From Rhodocyclaceae bacterium (GTDB taxonomy: Bacteria > Pseudomonadota > Gammaproteobacteria > Burkholderiales > Rhodocyclaceae): a DNA stretch of 14,043 bases. Positions within the stretch are counted from its first letter, which is position 1. Each line of letters starts with the position of its first letter. Below, piece by piece: positions 1 to 5,898 of this stretch. The position numbers were made by a program, and so were the translations under genes. The notes under the pieces are model-generated. The model was not told the DNA's origin. It made no database searches and worked only from the letters and a program-made list of their open reading frames with translations. The stretch is from NCBI GenBank assembly GCA_020849155.1, contig JADLGU010000336.1:1-14043 (forward strand). The letters are read 5' to 3'.

Positions 1-291
1 GAAGGCCAGCGAGCGGCCGTGGGTGGTGTGCACGGTGTTGAAGTCGAGGTGGCCGGGCATGCGCGAGGTGCAGCCGATGCCGGAGACCATGGCGACGTTG
101 TTCTTCAGCGTCTCCAGCCCGGCCGGGTCCATGTAATCCACGCCGAGCTTGCGGCCGAGCTGGCGCATCAGCGCCACCTGGATGGAGCGCTGCATGTTGC
201 CGAGGCCGCAGCCCTCGCACCAGATGCTGCGGCGCATGGCCTGGCGGCGCAGGTCGGGCATTTCCAGCGAGCAGACGGTGGGGGCGTTCAT
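1..291 (-). CDS. 2-oxoacid:acceptor oxidoreductase, beta (thiamine-diphosphate) subunit, N-terminal part
   Basis: This is the first 97 codons of a beta subunit of the 2-oxoacid:ferredoxin/acceptor oxidoreductase family (KorB/OorB type); the rest lies beyond the window edge. The family binds thiamine diphosphate and, with the alpha subunit, oxidatively decarboxylates a 2-oxoacid to its acyl-CoA in the cytoplasm while reducing a low-potential acceptor. Visible family marks are WCEGCGLG (residues 24-31, Cys25 and Cys28), GIGCTSR (71-77) and HTTHGRSLAF (88-97). The usual WCPGCG has Glu in place of Pro here. The ATG overlaps the stop of the alpha gene by 4 bp (ATGA), so the two are co-transcribed and probably translationally coupled. 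The substrate (2-oxoglutarate, pyruvate, branched-chain or aryl 2-oxoacid) cannot be decided from this fragment. Confidence 0.88.
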   Translation of the reverse strand, partial: MNAPTVCSLEMPDLRRQAMRRSIWCEGCGLGNMQRSIQVALMRQLGRKLGVDYMDPAGLETLKNNVAMVSGIGCTSRMPGHLDFNTVHTTHGRSLAF

Positions 292-1565
292 CGAACGATC
301 TCCTGGTAAATGTCGCGCGGCGCGATGAGGCGGGTGTCGACGCGGTGCAGGCCGACGACTTCGCAGGGCGCCTTGCCCGCCGCCTGCGCCGCCTGGTAGG
401 CGAGGCGCTCGACTTCGAGCCGGTACTGGCCGAGGTTGAGCTCGGCGACGATGACCTTCTTCGCCCGCGCCAGGTGCGGCAGGAAGGCGCCGGCATCCGA
501 GGGCCACAGCGTGATCGGCCGCAGCAGGCCGGCCTTGACGCCCTGGGCGCGCGCTTCGAGCACGGCGTCCTTGGCGGCGCGGCCGGTGATGCCGTAGGCC
601 ACCACCAGCACCTCGGCGTCGTCGGCCATGAAGTTCTCGGTCTTGAGGATGTCGGCGCGCGCCTCTTTGGTGTCGAGCTTGGCGTGGATGCGCTTCTGCA
701 GCTGGTCGATCAGGCGCATGTCCTTGGTCGGCAGGCCCTTGCGGTTGTGGTAGAGGCCGGTGAAATGCGTGCGGTAGCCCTCGCCGAAGGGCGCCAGCGG
801 CGGCACGCCGGAAGCGGTCTGGCCGAAGGCCTCGTAATCCTCCGGCGCGCCGGCCGGATAGGGGCGGTTGACGATGGGCACCAGATCCAGCGGCGGCAGC
901 ACCAGCGGCTCCTTCATCTGGCCGACCTTGGCATCCGGCAGCAGCACCACCGGCGTGCGGTACTTCTCCGCGATGTTGAAGGCGCGCACCGTCTCCTCCC
1001 AGCACTCCTGCGCCGTGGCCGGGGCGATGGCGACGATGGGGTGGTCGCCGTGGGTGCCCCAGCGCGCCTGCATCACGTCGGACTGGCCGACGTCGGTGGG
1101 GCCGCCGGTCGACGGCCCGCCGCGCATGACGTTGACGACGACGAGGGGGATTTCCAGGATGCAGGCGTAGCCGAGGTTCTCCTGCTTGAGCGAGAAGCCC
1201 GGCCCGGAGGTGCCCGTGAAGGCCTTGACGCCGCCCAGCGACGCCCCGATGGCCGCGGCGATGCCGGCGATCTCGTCTTCCATCTGCAGGTAGCTGCCGC
1301 CGTGGCCCATGATGTAGCGGGCCGAGTATTCCAGCACCTCGGTGGAGGGCGTGATCGGATAGCCGCCGAAGAAGCGCGCCCCGGCTTCGAGCGCCGCCTG
1401 GGCGATGGCGTCGTTGCCGCCGAGGGTGGTGCGCCGCACCTGCGTGAGGCGCCCGGCCTGGATGGCCTCCTGCACTGCATTCACCCGCCGCAGATCAATG
1501 ACCTGCGCCGGGCCCGCCGCCGGCGCGCGTTGCGCCGCCGCGGACTCCGCCGCTGCTACTGACAT
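288..1565 (-). CDS. 2-oxoacid:acceptor oxidoreductase, alpha subunit (KorA/OorA-like)
   Basis: The 425-residue product is the alpha subunit of a 2-oxoacid:acceptor oxidoreductase and partners the beta subunit directly downstream. Family motifs are GGYPITPSTE (67-76), QMEDE (94-98), FTGTSGPG (116-123) and MRGGPSTGGPTDVG (147-160). These belong to the pyrimidine-binding domain; the segment from about residue 310 onward (VVAYGITGRAAKDAV) is the transketolase-C-like domain. The length fits the separate-subunit class and not the roughly 600-residue form with a fused gamma domain. The start is supported by GAGGAA placed 3 nt before the ATG. The first 45 residues, rich in Ala at the start, are an extension ahead of the conserved core. 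No gamma or ferredoxin-like delta gene lies upstream, where an MFS gene is found instead. A 2-oxoglutarate enzyme is likely but not proven. Confidence 0.9.
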   Translation of the reverse strand: MSVAAAESAAAQRAPAAGPAQVIDLRRVNAVQEAIQAGRLTQVRRTTLGGNDAIAQAALEAGARFFGGYPITPSTEVLEYSARYIMGHGGSYLQMEDEIAGIAAAIGASLGGVKAFTGTSGPGFSLKQENLGYACILEIPLVVVNVMRGGPSTGGPTDVGQSDVMQARWGTHGDHPIVAIAPATAQECWEETVRAFNIAEKYRTPVVLLPDAKVGQMKEPLVLPPLDLVPIVNRPYPAGAPEDYEAFGQTASGVPPLAPFGEGYRTHFTGLYHNRKGLPTKDMRLIDQLQKRIHAKLDTKEARADILKTENFMADDAEVLVVAYGITGRAAKDAVLEARAQGVKAGLLRPITLWPSDAGAFLPHLARAKKVIVAELNLGQYRLEVERLAYQAAQAAGKAPCEVVGLHRVDTRLIAPRDIYQEIVR

Positions 1566-1633
1566 GGTTTCCTCGCTTCGACAAGCGCCCCGCCGCCGGG
1601 CCTCACGGCTTCATTTCAGGCGCAGAATTTTGA

Positions 1634-1660
1634 TGTATAAGCAATTTCCCCTACCGACAA
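1634..1660 (-). promoter_or_regulatory. Weak candidate sigma-70 promoter for the oxidoreductase operon
   Basis: On the minus strand TTGTCG (1660-1655) and TATACA (1639-1634) are separated by 15 nt, shorter than the preferred 17. Each hexamer matches its consensus at 4 of 6 positions. The predicted start would be near 1628, giving a leader of about 60 nt before the alpha ATG at 1565. It is the best AT-rich candidate I found in the 206-nt gap 1566-1771, but it is weak. I saw no gene in that gap. Confidence 0.25.
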
Positions 1661-1729
1661 CCGTAGCGCGCACGATAGCCGAGTCGGCGGGAATTCTCAA
1701 CTTTGCTGATGGGGGTATTTGGCGGTCTT

Positions 1730-1743
1730 TTGACCTGGGGCAA
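1730..1743. promoter_or_regulatory. Possible CRP/FNR-family operator half-dyad
   Basis: TTGACCTGGGGCAA has the TTGAC-N4-GGCAA form, close to the TTGAY-N4-RTCAA operators of the FNR/DNR group with one arm imperfect. It is centred in a slightly longer repeat, TTTTG-N8-CAAAA (1728-1745). It lies in the gap between the MFS gene and the oxidoreductase alpha gene, about 165 nt before the alpha start codon. That is far from the candidate promoter, so a class II position is excluded. One such match can easily occur by chance. Confidence 0.25.
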
Positions 1744-1771
1744 AAGTCGGTCTGCGCGGGACGGCGAAGGC

Positions 1772-2962
1772 TTAGCGCTCCTCCGGCGGCTTGAGCCGGC
1801 GGAAGGCGCGCCAGAGCAGGAGGTCGTAGGCGATCTTCATGCCGGCGCCGACGAACAGCGGCGCGGCGAGCGAGGCGGCCTGCATCAGCCAGCCGGCGAA
1901 AGTGGGCGCCACCGCCCAGCCGCCGAGGCGCACCAGGTGCGTCACGCCGGAGGCCCAGGTGCGTTCCTCGGGCGCCACCACCGCCATGACGTAGGACTGG
2001 CGCGTCGGCACGTCCATCTCGACCAGGCCCTCGCGCAGCAGGAAGAGGATCGCCGCCACCCAGAAGTTCGGCGCGAAGGCCACCGAGGCGAGCAGCAGGC
2101 TCGACGGGATGTGGGTGAACACCATGGTGTTCACCAGGCCGATGCGTCCGGCCAGCCAGGCGGCGCCGAGGTGCGAGAGGGCGTTGAGCACGCGCGCGGC
2201 GAAGAACAGGCCGCCGATCCAGGCGGCGGAGACGGCGAAGCGCTCGAAGAAGAAATAGGACAGCAGCGCCGAGCCGAGGAAGCCGCCGGCGATGGAGTCG
2301 ATGGCGAACAGCGCCGAGATCTTCCAGACGATCCGCTTGCTCTCGGGCGAGACCGGCCGGGGCGGACCGCCGGCGCCGCCCTCCGCCGCCGGCGAGAGCG
2401 CGAGGGCCAGCGGCGCGCCGGCGGCCAGCAGCCCCGCATACAGCAGGAACATGGCGCGGAAGGCCTGCGTCTCGTCGACGCCGAACGAAGCGAGCAGCGT
2501 CGGCGCCGCCGCCAGCAGCGCGCCGAGGGCGTGGCCGATGTCGGTCAGCACGTTGTAGCGGACGAAGGCCTGGGTGCGGCCGGCATCGTCGGTGGTCGCC
2601 GGCAGGATGGCCTGCTCCAGCACCAGCGCCGCGCCGCGGTCGCGGCCCATGCCGTTGAGGATGCCGACGAAGGCCGCCGCCGCCATCGCCCAGGGTTCGG
2701 AGACGAGCGCCGCGCCGAGGCCGCCGAGCGCGCCCAGCAGCGACAGCCCGAACAGGCAGCGCCGCCGGCCGAGGCGGTCGCCGGCCCAGGTGACCACCAG
2801 CAGCGCCAGCGTCGCGCCGGCCAGTCCGGCCGAGAGCACGGCGCCGATGGCGGCGGCGGAGAAGCCGAGGCGCGCCAGAGTCAGTCCCAGCAGCACGCCG
2901 GCCATGCCGGTGGCCAGGGCGCGCAGGAAGGCGGCGGCGCAGATGAGGCGGCGGTCGTCCAT
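1772..2962 (-). CDS. MFS transporter, divergent from the chromate operon
   Basis: This 396-residue polytopic membrane protein has about 12 hydrophobic segments and the MFS loop motif GDRLGRRR (61-68) between helices 2 and 3. A longer polar loop near residues 190-210 (Pro- and Gly-rich) separates the two six-helix halves. The family moves small solutes by proton- or ion-coupled exchange across the inner membrane; the substrate is not readable. I chose the ATG at 2962; a TTG two codons upstream (2968) is also open. No strong Shine-Dalgarno is seen. The gene is divergent from chrB across 49 bp and shares its regulatory DNA, so co-control by chromate is likely. Export of chromate, sulfate-like anions or a chromium product is inference only. 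Confidence 0.85.
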   Translation of the reverse strand: MDDRRLICAAAFLRALATGMAGVLLGLTLARLGFSAAAIGAVLSAGLAGATLALLVVTWAGDRLGRRRCLFGLSLLGALGGLGAALVSEPWAMAAAAFVGILNGMGRDRGAALVLEQAILPATTDDAGRTQAFVRYNVLTDIGHALGALLAAAPTLLASFGVDETQAFRAMFLLYAGLLAAGAPLALALSPAAEGGAGGPPRPVSPESKRIVWKISALFAIDSIAGGFLGSALLSYFFFERFAVSAAWIGGLFFAARVLNALSHLGAAWLAGRIGLVNTMVFTHIPSSLLLASVAFAPNFWVAAILFLLREGLVEMDVPTRQSYVMAVVAPEERTWASGVTHLVRLGGWAVAPTFAGWLMQAASLAAPLFVGAGMKIAYDLLLWRAFRRLKPPEER

Positions 2963-2975
2963 GGCCAACGAATGC

Positions 2976-3004
2976 TTGTAATGATTGCTACTAGATTGTA
3001 GAAT
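2976..3004 (+). promoter_or_regulatory. chrB promoter, predicted leaderless transcript
   Basis: TTGTAA (2976-2981) and TAGAAT (2999-3004) are separated by exactly 17 nt and match the sigma-70 consensus at 4/6 and 5/6 positions. A start 7-8 nt beyond the -10 falls at 3011-3012, on the A of the chrB ATG (3012). No Shine-Dalgarno precedes that ATG, so chrB is probably translated from a leaderless mRNA. Confidence 0.55.
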
Positions 3005-3008
3005 TATT
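2980..3008. promoter_or_regulatory. Imperfect dyad, candidate ChrB operator
   Basis: AATGATTGCTAC (2980-2991) and GTAGAATTATT (2998-3008) form an inverted repeat around TAGATT. The second arm read in reverse complement is AATAATTCTAC, which equals the first apart from one substitution and one extra G. It covers the chrB spacer and -10 as well as the -10 of the opposing promoter. ChrB proteins of related operons act as chromate-responsive regulators, so this is the natural place for ChrB to bind and repress both directions. Confidence 0.5.
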
Positions 3009-3023
3009 TACATGACCCCGCAA
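2995..3023 (-). promoter_or_regulatory. Candidate promoter of the MFS gene
   Basis: On the minus strand TTGCGG (3023-3018) is followed after 17 nt by TACAAT (3000-2995), a 5/6 match to the -10 consensus; the -35 is weak at 3/6. The predicted start near 2988 gives a leader of about 25 nt to the ATG at 2962. Its -35 lies inside the first codons of chrB and its -10 overlaps that of chrB, so the two polymerases would exclude each other. Confidence 0.4.
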
Positions 3024-3947
3024 TCCCCGGCGGCCGGCTGGCTGCTGCTCATCACCACCCTGCCGACGAAGAACGCCACGGCGCGCATGCGCCTGTGGCG
3101 CGCGCTCAAGGCGCACGGCTGCGCCACCCTGCGCGACGGCGCCTACCTGCTGCCGAACGCGCCCGTCGCCGAGCATGCCCTGTCGCGGCTGGCGCAGGAC
3201 ACCGTGGCCGCCGGCGGCGCGGCGCACCTCCTGCGGGTGGCGGCGGAGGCGGCGCAGGACGCGGCCTTCCGCGCGCTGTTCGACCGCGGCGCCGACTACC
3301 GCGCCCTGCTCGACGCCATCGCCGCCTGCCCGCGCGACGAGGGTGCCGCGGCGAAGGCCCTCAAGGGCCTGCAGCGCGATTTCGCCGCCGTCGCCGCGAC
3401 GGATTTCTTCCCCGGTGCGGCGCAGGCGCAGGCGCGCACGGCGCTCGCCGACCTGGAAGCGCGGCTGCTGCGCGGCGAGCCGCACGCGGCGCAGAAGCGC
3501 CTGCGCCGTCTTGCGCAGGCTGACTTTCAGGGCCGCATCTGGGCGACGCGCCAGCGGCCGTGGGTGGACCGCCTGGCCAGCGCCTGGCTGATCCGCCGCT
3601 TCATCGACCGGAAGGCGCGCTTTGTCTGGATCGCGCGGCCGCAGGATTGCCCGAAGAAGGCGCTCGGCTTCGACTTCGACGGCGCCGCCTTCAGCCATGT
3701 CGGCAGCCGCGTCACCTTCGAGGCGCTGGCCGCCAGCTTCGGCCTGGAGGCCGACGCGGCGCTGGCGCGCATCGCGCGCATCGTGCATTTCCTCGACGTC
3801 GGCGGCGCGCCGGTGGACGAGGCGGCCGGCGTCGAACTGCTGCTCACCGGCCTGCGCAAACAACATGCGGACGACGACGCGCTGCTGCGCGCAGCGATGC
3901 GCCTGTTCGATTCCCTTTACGCCTCCCACGCGGAGACCCCGTCATGA
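3012..3947 (+). CDS. chrB: ChrB, chromate-responsive regulator
   Basis: The 311-residue product matches full-length ChrB. It has an N-terminal winged-helix-like region (about residues 10-80, LLLITTLPTKNATARMRLWR onward), a helical linker, and a C-terminal chromate-resistance domain (about 178-308). That domain shows RPWVDRLASAWLIRRFID (182-199) and a closing FDSLYASH (299-306). In studied operons ChrB senses chromate and controls the chr promoter; some evidence also gives it an enzymatic or auxiliary part. I chose the ATG at 3012, where the conserved N-terminus begins and the promoter predicts a leaderless start; a TTG at 2985 lies inside the promoter. The stop overlaps the chrA start by 4 bp (ATGA), so regulator and pump are coupled. 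Confidence 0.92.
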   Translation: MTPQSPAAGWLLLITTLPTKNATARMRLWRALKAHGCATLRDGAYLLPNAPVAEHALSRLAQDTVAAGGAAHLLRVAAEAAQDAAFRALFDRGADYRALLDAIAACPRDEGAAAKALKGLQRDFAAVAATDFFPGAAQAQARTALADLEARLLRGEPHAAQKRLRRLAQADFQGRIWATRQRPWVDRLASAWLIRRFIDRKARFVWIARPQDCPKKALGFDFDGAAFSHVGSRVTFEALAASFGLEADAALARIARIVHFLDVGGAPVDEAAGVELLLTGLRKQHADDDALLRAAMRLFDSLYASHAETPS

Positions 3948-5287
3948 ACGATTCCGCCGCCCCGGCCGCCCCGCCCTACCCGACCTTCTTCGAGGCCTTC
4001 CGCTACTGGCTCAAGCTCGGCTTCATCAGCTTCGGCGGCCCGGCCGGGCAGATTGCCATCATGCACCAGGAACTGGTGGAGAAGCGCCGCTGGATCTCCG
4101 AGCGGCGCTTCCTGCACGCCCTCAACTACTGCATGGTGCTGCCCGGCCCGGAGGCGCAGCAGCTGGCCATCTACATCGGCTGGCTGCTGCACCGCAGCTG
4201 GGGCGGCATCGTCGCCGGCACGCTGTTCGTGCTGCCTTCGCTGTTCATCCTGGCGGCGCTCACCTGGATCTACCTGGCCTTCGGCGAGGTGACCCTGGTC
4301 AAGGGCATCTTCAACGGCATCAAGCCGGCGGTGGTGGCCATCGTCGTCTTCGCCGCCTGGCGCATCGGCAGCCGGGCGCTGAAAAACAGGCTGCTGTGGG
4401 GCTTCGCGGCGGCCTCCTTCGTCGCCATCTTCGCCTTCCACGTGCCCTTCCCCTACATCGTGCTCGCCGCCGGTGTGCTGGGCTATGTCGGCGGGCGGCT
4501 CCGTCCGGCCCTGTTCGCGACGGGCGGCGGGCATGGCGCCGCCGGCAAGGGCCACGGCCCGGCGCTGATCGACGACGACACGCCGCCGCCGGCGCACGCC
4601 CGCCACAGCCACCTGCATCTGGCGAAGCTGCTCTTCGCCGGGCTGGCGCTTTGGGGCGCTGCGATGTGGCTGATTTCCGAGCCGACGCTGCGCCTCATGG
4701 GCGAATTCTTCACCAAGGCGGCGCTGGTCACCTTCGGCGGCGCCTATGCCGTGCTGCCCTACGTCTACCAGGGCGGCGTCGAGACCTACGGCTGGCTCAG
4801 CGGCACGCAGATGATCGACGGCCTGGCGCTGGGCGAGACGACGCCGGGACCGCTCATCATGGTGGTGGCCTTCGTCGGCTTCGTCGGCGCGTGGACCAAG
4901 GAAATCTTCGGACCCGACGCGCTGTTCCTGGCGGGCTTCGCGGGCGCGAGCGTGGCGACCTTCTTCACCTTCCTGCCCAGCTTCCTTTTCATCCTCGCCG
5001 GCGCGCCGCTGGTGGAGGCGACCCACGGCGACCTGAAGTTCACCGCGCCGCTCACCGGCATCACCGCCGCGGTGGTCGGCGTGATCCTCAACCTGGCGAT
5101 CTTCTTCGGCTGGCACGTGATCTGGCCCAAGGCGACGGCGGCCGCGCCGTTCTCCGGCGGCTTCGAATGGTTCTATGCCGCGATATCGGTGGCCGCCTTC
5201 CTGGCGCTTTGGAAATACAAGCAGGACATCATGAAGGTCATCGGCGCCTGCGCCGCCATCGGCCTGGCCTACACCTACGTCGCCTGA
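3944..5287 (+). CDS. chrA: ChrA, chromate efflux pump (two-domain CHR family)
   Basis: The 447-residue membrane protein is a long-chain CHR-superfamily chromate transporter, which exports chromate from the cytoplasm. The first CHR domain shows GFISFGGPAGQI (26-37) and VLPGPEAQQLA. The second shows VTFGGAYAVLPYV (about 263-275) and ALGETTPGPLIMVV. About ten or more hydrophobic segments are visible. Between the halves (about 192-225) lies an unusual hydrophilic linker rich in Gly and His, including HARHSHLHL. The start at 3944 overlaps the chrB stop by 4 bp; the open frame runs far upstream, but that part lies in chrB in another frame and lacks ChrA similarity. It is followed by a 21-codon ORF and a ChrB-domain gene in the same transcript. 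Confidence 0.95.
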   Translation: MNDSAAPAAPPYPTFFEAFRYWLKLGFISFGGPAGQIAIMHQELVEKRRWISERRFLHALNYCMVLPGPEAQQLAIYIGWLLHRSWGGIVAGTLFVLPSLFILAALTWIYLAFGEVTLVKGIFNGIKPAVVAIVVFAAWRIGSRALKNRLLWGFAAASFVAIFAFHVPFPYIVLAAGVLGYVGGRLRPALFATGGGHGAAGKGHGPALIDDDTPPPAHARHSHLHLAKLLFAGLALWGAAMWLISEPTLRLMGEFFTKAALVTFGGAYAVLPYVYQGGVETYGWLSGTQMIDGLALGETTPGPLIMVVAFVGFVGAWTKEIFGPDALFLAGFAGASVATFFTFLPSFLFILAGAPLVEATHGDLKFTAPLTGITAAVVGVILNLAIFFGWHVIWPKATAAAPFSGGFEWFYAAISVAAFLALWKYKQDIMKVIGACAAIGLAYTYVA

Positions 5288-5297
5288 GGAAACAACC

Positions 5298-5363
5298 ATG
5301 GGCCACGCTCCGCTGCGGCCGGTCGGGAAAGCGAAGCCGGAAACTTCCGAGGCCCCGCAATGA
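5298..5363 (+). CDS. Candidate 21-residue ORF between chrA and the ChrB-domain gene
   Basis: An ATG at 5298 is preceded by GAGGA (5286-5290) at a good 7-nt spacing, overlapping the end of chrA. It opens 21 codons ending in TGA at 5361-5363. The peptide begins MGHAPLRPVGKAKPE and is basic, Pro-rich and non-hydrophobic. Its stop is directly followed by AAAAGGAG, the Shine-Dalgarno of the next gene, so it may couple translation of chrA to that gene. It could also be a chance ORF or gene remnant. I know of no matching family. Confidence 0.35.
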   Translation: MGHAPLRPVGKAKPETSEAPQ

Positions 5364-5376
5364 AAAGGAGCACGCC

Positions 5377-5799
5377 ATGAAATGGATCACCCGCGAGCGC
5401 CCGAAGATCGACCGCATCGCCTGCCCCTGGCTGGTGGCGCGCTTCGTCGATGAGTCGCCGGAATTCCTCTATGTGCCGGCCGGCGAGGTGATGAAGGTGG
5501 CCGCCGAAACCAGCGCGATCCCCTACGACGTGCCGGGCGTCGAGCTCGGCCACCACGGCGAGCGCTGCAGCTTCGACGCCTTCATCGCCAAGTACCGGAT
5601 CAAGGACGCCGCGCTCGACAAGCTGGCCCTCATCGTCCGCGCCGCCGACTGCAGTCAACCGCAGCTGGCGAAGGAAGCCGCCGGCCTGCTCGCCATCTCC
5701 AAGGGCCTGTCGCTCAACTTCGCCGACGACCACGAGATGCTGCGTCACGGCATGGTGGTCTACGACGCGTTGTATGCCTGGTGCGCGGACACCCCCTGA
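5377..5799 (+). CDS. Stand-alone ChrB C-terminal (chromate-resistance) domain protein
   Basis: This 140-residue protein is the C-terminal domain of ChrB without the DNA-binding half. It keeps the family opening ERPKIDRIACPWLVARFVD (7-25), a central GVELGHHGERCSFD (54-67) and the closing MVVYDALYAW (126-135). The many His and Cys (Cys16, His59, His60, Cys64, Cys92, His119, His124) could bind metal. AAGGAG (5365-5370) six nt before the ATG fixes the start. It is the last gene of the chr operon and duplicates a domain already present in the ChrB encoded upstream. The paired architecture suggests an accessory role in chromate handling, separate from repression, but its reaction is unknown. There is no signal peptide, so it is cytoplasmic. 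Confidence 0.88.
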   Translation: MKWITRERPKIDRIACPWLVARFVDESPEFLYVPAGEVMKVAAETSAIPYDVPGVELGHHGERCSFDAFIAKYRIKDAALDKLALIVRAADCSQPQLAKEAAGLLAISKGLSLNFADDHEMLRHGMVVYDALYAWCADTP

Positions 5800-5898
5800 A
5801 GCAAGGCTGCTCATCGTCGCCACGTTGGCGGGAATCAACCAGACGCGGACGCGGGTCTGTTGAAACCGGTGACGCTGAAATATGAGCCGAAACGTCCG

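Noticed and set aside
3560..3943. Upstream extension of the chrA reading frame
   Set aside because: It lies within chrB in another frame and lacks similarity to ChrA; the ATG at 3944 has the normal ChrA start and a 4-bp overlap with chrB.
3917..5299. 460-codon open frame on the minus strand
   Set aside because: It is antisense to chrA, whose family motifs are certain; the product is rich in Arg, Gly and Glu with no recognisable fold.
5800..5898. Terminator between the convergent ChrB-domain and nine-heme cytochrome genes
   Set aside because: Only short stems are found, such as CGCCA-CGT-TGGCG at 5818-5830 and CAGAC/GTCTG further on, and neither has a T run. I see no convincing terminator.
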